Shown here piece after piece: positions 26,361-38,301 of a stretch of 64,000 nucleotides of DNA (position 1 is its first letter; each line of letters starts with the position of its first letter). A model generated the notes under the pieces. That model saw only the letters and a program-made list of their open reading frames with translations. It made no database searches and was not told the DNA's origin. The translations under genes and the position numbers were made by a program. The stretch lies in the NCBI GenBank assembly GCA_027422505.1, contig JAPQWV010000002.1:28870501-28934500 (forward strand). The letters run 5' to 3'. The DNA comes from Craterostigma plantagineum (lineage: Eukaryota; Streptophyta; Magnoliopsida; Lamiales; Linderniaceae).

Positions 26361-28560
26361 TCGTATATATGAGAAATTTTATAGTGCTCACCTGAATTAT
26401 TTATCTTTTGTATATGTTTTAACCTATTCCACCACGTTAATATGATTGACGTTAACGTGTGCTTTGGTTCCGTTTTTCACTTTCATGGTGATGCTGTCGA
26501 AAATGTCCTGAGGCACCAATGGTGCACTGGAAGTTACCGGTTTGTCGCCGTTCGAGCTCGTCGTCCTCGTATTCAAGAGATCCCTGGAACATCATGAAAA
26601 AGTGAAGCTGAAGGGCACCGTTTTCGGCGACGCCCTTCCGACGCTCAAGTCAGATATCGTTAAGTATAAAAATGTGTGAAAATAGAAAGCGTGTGATAAT
26701 GAGAGTGAGCGTCATCAAAAGCCGATCGTGTTGCGCTATGTGAGAGGGAGTCCTTCCATGCGTGAGCTTTCGTAAGTGTGAGTGTAGTTGTATGGAAAAT
26801 GAGTCGTGAGAGAGAGAGAGAGATGACTACCTTAACATCTCTTTCAGCTTCTTATATATAAAAGATCATTGTATTAATGAAGATAATGCCACACGATTAA
26901 GATAGTGGGTATTCGTAACCACCCATGATGAGTAGTTCATGGTGACTTGGCTTGTCACGTTGAGGGCCGTGATGAGGCACAGCGAATGTGCCCATGTGGA
27001 TGCGCACCTTTCGTTTGCTCAGTCCAACGTTGCTCTCACGCAAGCCTCTCGGGTAGCGCTACCTCGGGCCTTGATCGCCTCGGAGATGTTTTTCATGGGA
27101 TGTCGCCTTGGGAGATCTTTTACGTTCGGAAAATTTTCCCACGGGGGGATGTTTCCCTCCCCGGGAGGTGTTTTTGCTGGGAATGTTTCCCGCCTCATAT
27201 TCGGTTAGGCTCGAACCGGTTAAATACGGGAGGTTGATATGTTTACCATACCTTTGTTTCTGTGGTTAACCTGAAGGAACATTAAATGCATTATGTAGAG
27301 AACTTAGATATTTCTTCCTTTTTTTTTGTTTTCAGTTGGATAAACAACATTATATAGCAGTTTTTGGAACCGTCGATTCGGGTTGAAGATTTTTTGGGTC
27401 TCTGAACTGATTTTAGTCGAAACTCAGTCGTATTTCAATGAAAATTGTAACCACTCAGTATCGATAGTCTATAACGTGGAACGTAGATGAGAGCCGAGTT
27501 AAAGTGGCTTCTCAAATGAGATTACAATCAGCTTCAACAGTGTTACTTCAATTATTCTTTCTATCTCCTTTCCTAACGTTCTTTCAAATACACCACCTTG
27601 AAAGCCTCGACAAAGTACACGTCAAAAACAAGCTTATGGTCACAATGTTTCCGAGTACATTAGAGGTTTTGTGCAAGGAAACCGTGTTCTTCGACCTAGC
27701 TATGTACTTACAAAGGCTCTAGTCGAACATCTTTTAGATTTTGTTTGTGAAACTTTATTACATGGAAGTTTCTTGGATTCTTCTTGAATGATCATTTGTT
27801 TGTGAAAACTCTTTCTTACATGGAAGTAGTTAGTTTCTTGGATTCTTGGTGAATGACAACATCACCTAAAAGTTGAAGTGAGTGTATCATTGCTTAATGA
27901 TATATATTATATTTCCAACACGTCGTCTCATCACGTCTAATCTGATTTATTCACTATCTAGATGTAGACGTGAAATTTCATTTAATTGGTGGTTGTGAGG
28001 ATTGGTATCTAGACCCTATTTGACCTCTGAGCTCTAGTACCATGTTGATGACGACTTCATCTAAGAGGTTAACCAGTTCATTTTTTAATTATGTTTATAT
28101 TATATATCCCGCAATTCTCTTTGCTTAGGCAGCACAAGTCTCTCTTGGTTCATGACTAACAAATCTTGTTTCCATCAATACTTCTCTTTACTCATGAGCT
28201 GAGCACATTATTTCCTTGCTCCCAGGTTTTCTCGGTACCCATCGGTCACTTATTCCAAGTTCATATTAATCTTCCTCAGCAATACCATAAGGTAAGCACA
28301 TGAGGCTCTTGACGAATGACGGATATTTGGAATATTCCAGAATTCACCCATGTAAAAAGATCAAGGTTTCAGGTAAATGACTATTCACATTATTAACTGA
28401 ATTTCGTCGTATTTAATAAACACAACTACGTGCCCAACACACATGAATATCATCTTTACTGTAGGGTGGAACAACCCACCTGAATGATGTGTCACGATAA
28501 TTTCAGAAACTACCATGAATAAGAGGTCTATTCCTGTCGAAATAATTATCATTGCCACTA
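26188..28560. other. Spacer with repeat fragments and one unexplained open stretch
   Basis: An (AT)n tract lies at 26305-26361. At 26371-26392 GAGAAATTTTATAGTGCTCA matches the ends of the MITE at 56701-56932, but no partner end is seen. A coding-like stretch occurs at 26512-26679. ORFs at 26939-27237 and 27504-27722 show no family features. Otherwise nothing is recognised. Confidence 0.4.
26305..26361. repeat. (AT)n microsatellite
   Basis: About 57 bases of AT dinucleotides with one TTAT interruption, 118 bases upstream of the transporter's start codon. Confidence 0.95.
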
Positions 28561-28720
28561 GAGTTCTCAATTCAGCCCGTCCAGCCCCCGCCAAAAGGGC
28601 GGGGTGAGCTGCAATTTTTAGGCCCACCAAGAGGCGGGCCTGAACATCCAGCCCGTGCGGGCTGCGGGCTTTGGCAGGGCGGGCTAGCTCGCTGGGCGGC
28701 CCACCAGCTATCTAAATATA
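28560..28720. mobile_element. hAT-type fragment
   Basis: TAGAGTTCTCAATTCAGCCC at the left resembles a hAT end. It is followed by clustered GCGGGC and GGGCGG motifs. No matching right end was found, so this is probably a truncated copy. Confidence 0.35.
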
Positions 28721-28732
28721 TCCTCCCTATGT

Positions 28733-29255
28733 TCGTAGTTTAAGAGATCTCCACCCCATAGCCCAAAACATAGGAAAGAAATAGTCCAACCGTACTGCAA
28801 AAAACTCAAAATGCGTTAGTACTTTTCTCTCTCATCTTTTGAACGCATCTTTGTGTTTCTCTCATTATGCGTTTGTATTTTTAATATTACATATAAATCC
28901 TTTTGTTATTTTAATTATTAAAGAACACAAATAAATATAGATAAATAAATAAAAATATGTAGAAGGTTTTTTTTTGTATGCAAGCCACTTTTTTATTAAT
29001 TAAAATTATATAGGCATTATTTTATTTAGTACAATTTTTGAAATATAATAGTATAATAATTTTTTGAAAATTATAAAATATATGGGTAGTATTAGAATTT
29101 TGAAGCTTTTATGGAGTGAATATTACAAAAATGGTATTTTGAGTTTGAGAATTGGTTTGTCGGTAAAGACTTCATATTTTGAGTTTGAGAATGTGTTTGG
29201 GTATATGAGTTTAAGTATGCGAATGAGTTTTTCGACTGGAGATAGTCTAATGTTT
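28733..29255. mobile_element. MITE-like element related to 14627-15145
   Basis: AGATCTCCACCCC at the left and GACTGGAGATAGTC at the right form imperfect inverted ends. AAACTCAAAATGCG occurs inside, as in the other copy. Borders are approximate; ORFs within (29064-29336) are not supported. Confidence 0.35.
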
Positions 29256-29560
29256 GCACACATATTAAGAAATAAACCAAAATCTATTATATCCTCAATT
29301 AATTATTTTATCATATTTTATCTAATATTTTGTTGACGAGTGAAGAGTAAAGTTGTAAAAGTTCAAGTCATTTTTCTTGAAAAAAGTAAAACCACTTGTA
29401 TTCAAAAACAAAATTAAAAGTCTAAAGCGACTTATATTTAGGAACAGATGAAGTATATTATACAATATATACCTTACAGTATAATTATATATATTAAAGT
29501 AATAGTTAATGATTCATTGATTATCTATACTATTATATTAAGGGTGAGGGTGACATTAAC

Positions 29561-30023
29561 TAGGGTTGTAAACGAGCCGAGCTCGGCTCATTTTCTGTGC
29601 TCAAGCTCGAGCTCATTTCCAGCCAGATGAGTTCGAACTCGAGCTCGAGCTTTTAATAAAAAAATTAATAATTATTAAAAATAATATTAATTTATATAAA
29701 AATATAAAAAAAATTAAAAAATTCGAGATTTTAGTAAAAATATTTATAAAATTGAAAAAATAATATAAAGTAATATAAAAATATAAAAAATTTAAAAAAA
29801 AAAGCTCGTGAGCATGTTCGCGAGCTTTCGAGCCACTACATCCGGGCTCAAGCTCGAGCTCGACATAAACGAGCTCGAGCTCGAGCTCATTTATATCGAG
29901 CTCGAGCTGAGCTTTTGCCGAGCCGGCTCGTGACTTTTGCCGAGCCGGCTCGTCGAGCTCACGAGCCGGCTCGGCTCATCGAGCTCACGAGCCGGCTCCG
30001 GCTCGGCTCATCTTTCACCCCTA
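29561..30023. mobile_element. Non-autonomous hAT element, 463 bp
   Basis: The ends are TAGGGTTGTAAACGAGCC and TCTTTCACCCCTA, whose complement starts TAGGGGTGAAAGA. Flanking 8-mers ACATTAAC and CCATTAAC match at 7 of 8. Both ends carry dense GAGCTCGAGC and GCCGGCTCG units around an AT-rich core. No transposase. Confidence 0.75.
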
Positions 30024-30031
30024 CCATTAAC

Positions 30032-31337
30032 TGCTAATTTGGTCTGTAAAATAGCTACAATTTAACTTCTATATTTCTAATTTCATTAATTAAATAATTA
30101 TCACATTTAACCCCTCAATTTTTTTAGTTATTATACTTATACACGTAATCATTATTCTCCTTTTATATACAAAAATTATATTTCATCTACTAAACATAAA
30201 TTATAAATTTTAAAACTAAAATTAAAACAATTGTATTTTAAGCACACGCATAGAGACGATAGTACTAGTAATAATTGATGAATACATACTTAATGGAATT
30301 TCTAAACTAAAAAAAAAAACAGATTTTTTTGAAGCGAGGCGGGCCTGGCCAGCCACATGGGAACAGAATCAAAGTTAATGCAAAATATGATTAAAAACTG
30401 ATCAAATCTCATTCTCAAGGCGGTGGTGGCTTCCATAGTCAACCAAACCTCACCAACTATAGGGGGGGGGGGGGGGGGGTATCCGTTACACATGTAACAC
30501 AACGACAAATTGAAATGAAATGGTGACAATTAGTTAGATAAAAATTCATTAAAAAAAAGTTTGATAAAAATTCACTTGCATCACAGATTTTCTATTTAAA
30601 ACAATGTTTCAATATCCCAATACCAACGTTCTCTAAATATTTTGCTTCTACAAGTCAATTATATGGTGCTTTGAATAAGTCAATTATAGGACGCTTTGAA
30701 TGACTTCAAAAGCTTCACTATTTACACATTAATTTTCGGTAAAAGTTGCCTTCCAAGTTATAAATTGTCAAAGCTGCTATGGTCAATAATAAAAAAGAAC
30801 TCACTCAGTCCCAAATGTTTATGGACATTTGTGCTGCCACGACACGAGAATTAAGAATCTGAATATTTTAATAATATAGTACAATTAAAAGGGAAAAAGT
30901 ACATATTTTGACACGTCTTTTAAGAATATTTAATATTATTATATTGATTGTTTGTGCTAGTGTTTTTTCTAGATAAGGAAATGTACAAAAGATGTGAGAT
31001 CTCCGATTTAGTAAAATGTATAGAACGGTTTGGACGGAGTCCGTATATTATTAATCAACAACCAAAACATGTACGAATCTAAAACGCGGAGAATGTCAAT
31101 GGACGGAGTTTTTAAATAATAAAAGTGAAAACCCCGCGTTTCAAAGTGAAGTATACTGTACATTGCCGGGTCCAAGTGATTTATAGTTGCAATTGCGTTG
31201 CACCAACCATTTATTATTGCTCTGTTTTTCAATACTTAACAAAAGTTGTCGTTTTATACATTTCCCATCCTAAACACAGAAAACTACCCATTTCTTGCTC
31301 TGATTTGCCCAGGCTACGAAAAGGCAGTCTCTTCTTC
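30032..31337. other. Spacer upstream of HEMA
   Basis: An uninterrupted run of 18 Gs lies at 30462-30479. CTCACTCAGTCCCAAA at 30802 and GGACGGAGT motifs at 31032 and 31102 recall Stowaway/mariner ends, possibly a degenerate MITE of about 300 bp. The last ~200 bases are the promoter and leader of HEMA; I see no clear TATA box. Confidence 0.45.
30462..30479. repeat. Poly-G tract of 18 bases
   Basis: An unbroken run of 18 G on the plus strand, able in principle to form a G-quadruplex. Its exact length is easily misread by sequencing. Confidence 0.9.
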
Positions 31338-33868
31338 ATGATGGCGGCGATCGGTGGATTCGCCGTATCTACCTCTTCTAGAGATTGTAATCGCGTCAGA
31401 TCAGAGCTCAATTCGAGACTTAGCTCTTGCAGTAATGTGTTGCGCTTTCGCGGCAACTCTGTAGCTCCTAGAACGCGGTCGTTTAGGTTTAACCTTAGAT
31501 GTGAGGTCGCTTCAGATAAGGAGGTTAGATCGAATTCGTCATCTTCGTCGAGTCTTTCCGCTTTGGAACTGCTGAAGACATCATCTGCTGATCGTGAGTC
31601 TCTTGCCTTTAATCACGTCATTTTATTTGGAGTTTATTTGTTTGCATTAGTTGGAGGTTTTCTTAAGGGAAGGGGATTGTTGGTGGTTTGGGTTGTAGCT
31701 ATTTTGGGTCAGATCATAATTGACATTTTTATTTTCGGCTTAGTTCGTTGTCGCGTTAGTTCAATGATTAATCCATATACGAGCTGGTATTAGTTAATTG
31801 AAAGATGTAAATGATGGTTTCATTACGAATGCGTTCTATCTGAAGAAGGCGGTAAAATTTTATTGTGGTTTACAACATCGCCATGTTAATTCCATGATTC
31901 ATGATCATGTCAGTGTTGGATGGTTATTACAAGTTTGAGATATTTGATTAACTCATGTCAAGGTACTCTGTCTTTTGATTGCAGGTTATACGAGGGAAAC
32001 GAGCAGTATTCTAATGGTAGGGCTTAACTACCGTACGGCACCAATTGAGATACGTGAGAAGCTTTCAATTCCAGAAGCACAATGGCCTCAGGCAATCGGT
32101 GAACTATGCGCGTTAAATCACATAGAGGAAGCAGTTGTGCTCAGTACATGCAACAGATTGGAAATATATGTTGTAGCATTGTCTCGTAACCGCGGGATTA
32201 AAGAAGTCACGGAGTGGATGTCCAAGGTATTAGCCTCCTGCCTTTTCAATTTCTTTCGTTATTCTTACCGAGTTAATGCGAAAGATTGCGCGAAGTAGAA
32301 AACTAGAAGAGGCATAATGCTGAGAAATCTTTTGTATCAGGTAAACGTATCAAACATAGGAAGGTCATACGCCGCGTTTATTATAAATTGCAATGAAGAG
32401 TTGGGTGCTTTGCCCGGTATAAGTTGCAGTTTATCTTTTCCTCAAAACACTCCTTTTTGGTGTTTTATCGTCTTCACAGAACCAAAATTTTGGTAAACAC
32501 CTGATAGTGCTCAAAAGAATAGTAGATCAAGTAACGCAGCACCATGCTTTCCCTTGCCTGTTAGTATATATGTTCTGTCCCTGTAAATATGCTTAAATTG
32601 TCTTCTTCAATGTTGTGTGTCTCCCTTCTCCAGACAGGATTAAGATTCATCATGTATGCTGTCTTATCTTCTTACCTTAGATCGTTGAGTAGTGTCCGAG
32701 CCTGACACCATCTTATCTCTATCCACAGATAAGTGCAGTACCAGTTTCTGAGCTACGTCACCACAGATTCTTACTTTCAAACAAAGACGCCGTGCAACAC
32801 CTCTTCGAAGTCTCTTCTGGTCTAGATTCCCTTGTACTCGGCGAAGGTCAGATCCTCGCGCAAGTCAAACAAGTCGTCAAAACTGGGCAAGGGGTCCCAG
32901 GATTCGACCGAAAGATAAGCGGTCTCTTCAAGCACGCAATCACCGTGGGAAAACGCGTTAGGACCGAAACGAGCATAACCTCAGGGTCGGTATCGGTCAG
33001 CTCAGCTTCAGTAGAGCTCGCTCTTATGAAGCTTCCAGAATATTCCATCTCTACTGCGAGGATGTTAGTCGTCGGAGCTGGTAAGATGGGAAAACTCGTC
33101 ATCAAGCACTTGGCTGCAAAGGGATGTAAGAAGATGGTCGTCGTCAACCGAACAGAGGACAAAGTAGTTTCCATTAAGGATGAGCTTGAGGACGTTGAAA
33201 TCGAGTATAAGCCTCTCTCAGAAATGTTGAACTGTGCTAATGAGGCTGATGTGATCTTCACCTGTACTGCTTCAGAAACCGTCCTTTTCACCAAACACCA
33301 AGTTCAAAAACTATCCCCCATTACCTCCTTAGCTGGGAATCAGAGACTGTTTATCGACATCTCTGTTCCTCGTAATGTGGACCCCGCCGTGTCGGCCCTT
33401 GAGAACGTCCAGTTATACAATGTGGATGATCTGAAAGAAGTCGTGGCTGCCAACAAAGAAGATAGGTCGAATAAAGCTATGGAGGCTCAAGCAATAATAT
33501 CTGAGGAAGTAGAACGGTTTGAATCGTGGAAACACTCGCTCGAGACTGTGCCCACCATTAAGAAGCTTAGGGCTTACGCAGAACGAATTAGGGCTTCTGA
33601 GTTGGAGAAGTGTCTGGCGAAAATGGGCAGTGATCTAACGAAGAGTCAAAAGAAAGCTATCTATGATCTCAGTACAGGGATTGTGAACAAATTATTACAC
33701 GGCCCAATGCAGCACTTGAGGTGCGACGGAGATGATGGGCGGAGTTTGAATGAGATACTGGAAAATATGAATGCACTGAACAGAATTTTCAGTCTTGACT
33801 CGGATTTGTCGTTGTTGGAGCAGAAAGTAAGAGCCAAGGTGGAACAGAGTAAAAAGAGAGGTTCTTGA
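31338..33868 (+). CDS. HEMA: Glutamyl-tRNA reductase, plastid, three exons
   Basis: Exons are 31338-31593, 31985-32226 and 32729-33868, encoding 545 residues. The enzyme reduces glutamyl-tRNA(Glu) with NADPH to glutamate-1-semialdehyde, the first committed and rate-limiting step of tetrapyrrole (chlorophyll, haem) synthesis in the plastid stroma. The first ~65 residues are Ser/Arg-rich like a transit peptide. The catalytic cysteine sits in STCNRLEIY (Cys141), the substrate domain has [15 protein letters not shown], the NADPH domain [15 protein letters not shown], and the C-terminal dimerisation helix ends KVRAKVEQS. Length and intron pattern fit plant HEMA genes. The frame stays open upstream to 31125, but the tandem ATG at 31338 fits the usual length. 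HEMA1 and HEMA2 cannot be told apart. Confidence 0.95.
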
Positions 33869-35323
33869 TTTATATTACAGCTATGAGGTCATTTTTCTCA
33901 TTTTTTTTCTTTTTTTATTTTTTAAAAAATCTGGCGAATAGGTTCTTCGCCTGAGAACTAACTAACACACCTTTTGGTTCGGCTCGGTTCTTTACGACAT
34001 TTTCGCTTTATAAGATTGAGCTGGGACGTATATAGGCTAGATGTCCCTTTGTTGTATTTGAACATTTGCTTATAGTGTGAAAGCCATCCTGGGCAGTAAA
34101 TTTCAGATTAAGATTGTAATTATTAATCAGATACTTTACGAAATATGTAGCCCAGCCAGAGTCATTTCAGAAAAGAGCTGGCATTGGGTATGTTTACTTA
34201 TTTTGGATTTTGTAAATCATTTGGTTTCATCCATGTGTTTGTGTCTGTGCTTTGTCCAGTATTTACCCAAAATTGAAGGTTTATTGAAAAATATTTAGCA
34301 ATATAACCCTATTAATTGCGTAAAGCGATGATTAGATTAGACGCCTGTGCTTTAGTGGTAGCCCATCATACAATAATTGAACGAAACAACAAAAACCAAT
34401 AAATCGACGACTGAAAACAGCACCACCACCACAGCCAACGCCACTTGGCTGTTTGCTGCATCTATACAAGTACTCTCACAACGTGCTCGTCTCAATTTTT
34501 GATTTTCTATTTTCCCATACCTCAGTCAGTTTGGAGATTCCCATTTTCGTCGGCACGCATCGAAGGAGCTTTGCGCACGTCGCTGCGCTGTCCTTTCCCA
34601 GCGATTAAGTGAGCTACGAATCTGTTATTTTAGCTTATGATCGATGCTTTTTTTTGTTTTCAGCTGTTCGTTTTATACTTGGATCGCAAATGGTGTGAGT
34701 TTCTTGTTGTTATATAAAGTCGCTGCTGTTTATTTGCTATTGACTCTTTGTAATAGGTTATGAATTAGCTTGCGAACGTTTCGGTTGCGTACGTCTGTTG
34801 GACTTTTGACCACGTAGTGATGAACAATCTATGTGTGTGTGTTATGCGTATTGCTACTACTATTTCTCATCTGTGGTTTATTGTTTGCTTTTATGGACGA
34901 TCAATTGGTCAGCGTATGTTGATAGCTCTTTGGTTGGATTATTTCAAACTGTTTGAGAATGTTACCTTATTTGGAGTTTAAGAGTGTGCTGGACTGTTAT
35001 TTTTTTTATTCAATATGGAGGCACTATTCATTTGATTCCATACATGTCATCGGAATTGGCTGTGTATTTAAATATTTGTGTGGATGCATCTATCCTTTGA
35101 GCTATCATACTTAGAAGAGCGGTTGCATTTTCTAAATTTGTTCGTACGTAGAAAGAAACACTGCAAAATTTTTTAGAACGGTTCAGTTTCTTGAAAGGTG
35201 CACATGTTTGTTCCCTTTGGAGTGTTTTTTTGGTGTTTCTTAGGAGTAGATACGTTTATGCCTCGACGGTTTGCATCCTTTTCAGTCCTAATGTCTGCTA
35301 ACTTGATCCATTCCACAGTAGAC
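33869..35323. other. HEMA 3' region, spacer and leader of the next gene
   Basis: The HEMA 3' UTR is followed by a short spacer. The leader of the mutase-like gene probably starts near 34400-34500 and is likely spliced, because TTCCACAG just before the start codon (acceptor at about 35318) is a good 3' splice site. No other gene seen. Confidence 0.4.
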
Positions 35324-37239
35324 ATGGAGACTCCCAGGGGTCCAAGTTTGTTTCCTTTGCACCGCTGCAAAACTATCCATTTGGTTGGTATCAAATATAA
35401 CTATCGAATCCCGAGAAAATTTGAAAATTGCATCATCTTTGGGTGAACGGAAACTATAGCTTGTGTTCTCTCTTCGATTTGCGAAACAATAGAACTGGTT
35501 TTGTGGTCTTATTCAATTGTAAATTTAGGTGAGGCATGCTCAAGGAATCCACAATGTTGAAGGTGATAAAAACTACAACGCATACATGTCTCCTGAATAT
35601 TTTGATGCACATCTTACCCCGTTGGGCTGGCAACAGGTAAGTGAGCTGAGCCAGTACTATGCCACTAATCATTGTTTTGTTCTTTTTATGTACTCATTTG
35701 GCATCTTCCTCATGTAACAGGTTGAAAATTTGCGCGGACATGTTCATGCAAGTGGCCTCATCAACAAAATTGAACTGGTCATTACATCTCCCATGATAAG
35801 GTGTGTTTCAAACCGAAAATTGTCAGTCAGCTCAAGGATTCAGGAAACAAATTTTGTTGTATGAAGTTAATGCCACAATTTGGTATTCCTAAGTATGCGA
35901 CTTAGTGAGATAAAAGTTTCTGTTTCCTTGAGGCTTACGATTAGAACAACACAGTAGAGATCATGTAAACTAAATTTCAGGTGTCCAGTATCTACTTATC
36001 GAACACGTTGGAATAATTGGATGAAAATTCATATTAGTTTCTGTTATTCACTTGATCTCTTGATATTAATCCTTGAAATTACAGAACCATCCAAACAGCT
36101 GTTGGAGTATTTGGTGGAGGCGCCTATACCGACAGGATGGATGACATACCACTTATGGTAGAAAAATCTGGAAACAGTGATCGGCCTGCAATTTCAAGTT
36201 ACGACTGCCCACCAATTCTTGCTGTTGAGCTCTGCAGAGAACATTTGGTAAGTCCAGTTAAGTGGCAATTGAGGTTTCCCTAATGTTTTCCTCCTTTTTA
36301 ATGGCCAGCGGTTAAAATCATAGCATTCTAATAAGAGACTTTATGAGTACCCTACTTTTTTGGGATCATATTTATGATTTCATTATTGCAGGGCGTCCAT
36401 CCTTGTGATAAGAGGAGGAGCATCAGCGAATATCAACGTTATTTTCCTGCTGTTGATTTCTCGCTGGTAAAGTTATTTCCATATTGCCACGTGTTTTACA
36501 GCGTCTGTGATTCAGTCCCCCCACATAGCATGATCAATGAGTAAGACCGTGTTTTCCAAATATACTTTCTTGATTTCCTTTCAGGTGGAGAGTGATGATG
36601 ATAGTTGGTGGAAAGCTGATGTCAGGGAGACCAAGGAGGAACTTGCAGCTAGGGGGATGAAATTCTTAAACTGGTGACAAACCCTTATCCAATTTCATGT
36701 GGCAAAAGGTTTCGCTTGTTCCTTGCAATGCTGAAAATTTTGTAGTAATACGTTCTTTGGTATAGGCTGTTCACACGAAAGGAAAAGGAGATCGCAGTAG
36801 TCACGCACAGTGGATTCTTGTCCCACACGTTGGCTGCATTTGGAAATGAGTATCACCCTCTTCTCAAGAAAGAAATTTCTAGCCAGTAAGATGGTTCATC
36901 CCACGTCCTTGGCTGTGACTGCTTCACGCTTTGAACCATGTTTTTTTCGTATGATACATCTCGTGATAATGTGATCGCATTCTGATCCTTTGCAGATTTG
37001 CAAACTGCGAGCTTCGTTCCATAGTAATTGCGGACAGAAGGTAACCCAAATCTCTTACATCTGCCTAAGTTTTATGTTCGTTCCCCATCAGCTAAGCTAA
37101 GCTATCTCTTTGTTCGTTGGTGTTATTTTTCAGCATGATCGTTTCAGATTCTTCGCCTACCAACTACCCTGGAAAGATCCCTCCAGGCCCTGATTTGCCC
37201 AGCGATGCTGCTGAGGAGAAAGGTACAATACTCAACTGA
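35324..37239 (+). CDS. Phosphoglycerate mutase-like protein (histidine phosphatase family), nine exons
   Basis: Exons: 35324-35383, 35529-35636, 35721-35800, 36085-36247, 36392-36466, 36585-36673, 36766-36885, 36996-37040, 37134-37239. Phases agree and the product is 281 residues. The protein belongs to the histidine phosphatase superfamily, with VRHAQGIHNVEG (phospho-acceptor His23) and THSGF (His206). PLHRCKTIHLVRHAQG and LTPLGWQQ are typical of plant cytosolic 'phosphoglycerate mutase-like 1' proteins. The motif reads RHAQG instead of RHG, as usual in that plant group. The true substrate is not established, so glycolytic activity should not be assumed. No sign of decay. The acceptor just upstream of the ATG allows an alternative first exon. 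Confidence 0.93.
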
Positions 37240-38214
37240 CCTGAGAATAGATATGTCCCTAAATAAGGTGAAACACAACCCTTCTTGAAAATGAAAACCA
37301 TATCTCTAGTGAGTTCATTCTCTGCTTCGTTTCTCTATGTGTTTTACTTCCGCCCTACTCGCTGTTAGTGCATTCTTGTGGCTGTGTCTTCAATCCATTG
37401 CTGGTAGTTGATGAGGGCTTTTTGTCCGTGAAAATAATAATCAAAGAAGCACTGTATTAATTAGAAAAAGATTACAAATTCCAAGTACTTACCGCGAACC
37501 ATGATGTATATAAGGATGGATGAGGTAGTTTAATCAAATATTGAAGATACCTAATAAGTCAGTAGTACGATATATGTTTATTAAAGACCTATCGTCCTCT
37601 ACCAAGAATAATGCAGATGCAGCCATGTGAGTGTTCCAAATTCCAATTTGGCGTACTTGATAAGACTACTCAACATTTGATTATCTAGCGAAGCTCACGA
37701 ATTGAATTTATTTTGTTATTGACTGTATTTTTAGACGTTTACGTGTGAATATGGTGATCTTATCCTTGCCCTTGAGTAAAGTCATTTTAGAAGTTTAAAA
37801 ACAAAAATGCTACTGCAGCGAAATACGAAAACCATATTTAAGCGCAAGGAAACATAAGCAACAACATGATTACTCGATCGGTTTTATCGACTTGTGATAT
37901 TTGCAGATTGTGTAAATATTTAATTCACGCGATCATGGTTTTAAATTTTATTAGTATTATCTATCACCTTTCGTGCAGTTCGAACAAAAAATTAAAAATC
38001 CCACGTCTATCGGTTTTTAATTACTTAAATAAACTCATGACCACATACATTCTTAATTCATATGCCATTAATTTTGCCAAAGGTTTAGCTGTTAATCACA
38101 CTCCTCATTTATCCACAATGTGGACCCATTTAACGCCGATACCTACGTCACCTAACTAGTGTTTTTGATAGTGGATTCTACTCTTCGTGTGAATTGAATA
38201 CTGACAAACAAAAC
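37240..38214. other. Spacer between mutase-like and PB1 genes
   Basis: AT-rich, with the 3' UTR of the left gene and the promoter of the right gene. No supported coding region; the ORF at 37866-38159 has no family features. Confidence 0.5.
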
Positions 38215-38224
38215 CCCTCTCTCT

Positions 38225-38262
<38 letters not shown>
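38215..38262. repeat. (CT)n microsatellite in the PB1 gene leader
   Basis: CT dinucleotides with one TTC interruption, ending 40 bases before the start codon. Pyrimidine tracts like this are common in plant 5' leaders. Confidence 0.95.
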
Positions 38263-38266
<4 letters not shown>

Positions 38267-38272
38267 ATAACA

Positions 38273-38281
38273 ATGGAGTAA
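38273..38281 (+). promoter_or_regulatory. Two-codon upstream ORF (ATG GAG TAA)
   Basis: ATG GAG TAA lies 20 bases before the main start. Its context, AACAATGG (A at -3, G at +4), is stronger than that of the main start, CCTATGG. Scanning ribosomes may pause or drop off here, so it could lower translation of the PB1 protein. This assumes transcription starts upstream of 38273. Confidence 0.6.
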
Positions 38282-38301
38282 CCCTTCAATAACGTGCGCC
38301 T

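Noticed and set aside
31125..31337. 71-residue N-terminal extension of HEMA
   Set aside because: The frame is open, but the extension has no transit-peptide character and the tandem ATG at 31338 gives the usual family length.
32848..33294. 148-codon ORF opposite HEMA exon 3
   Set aside because: It is a shadow of the well-supported sense exon.
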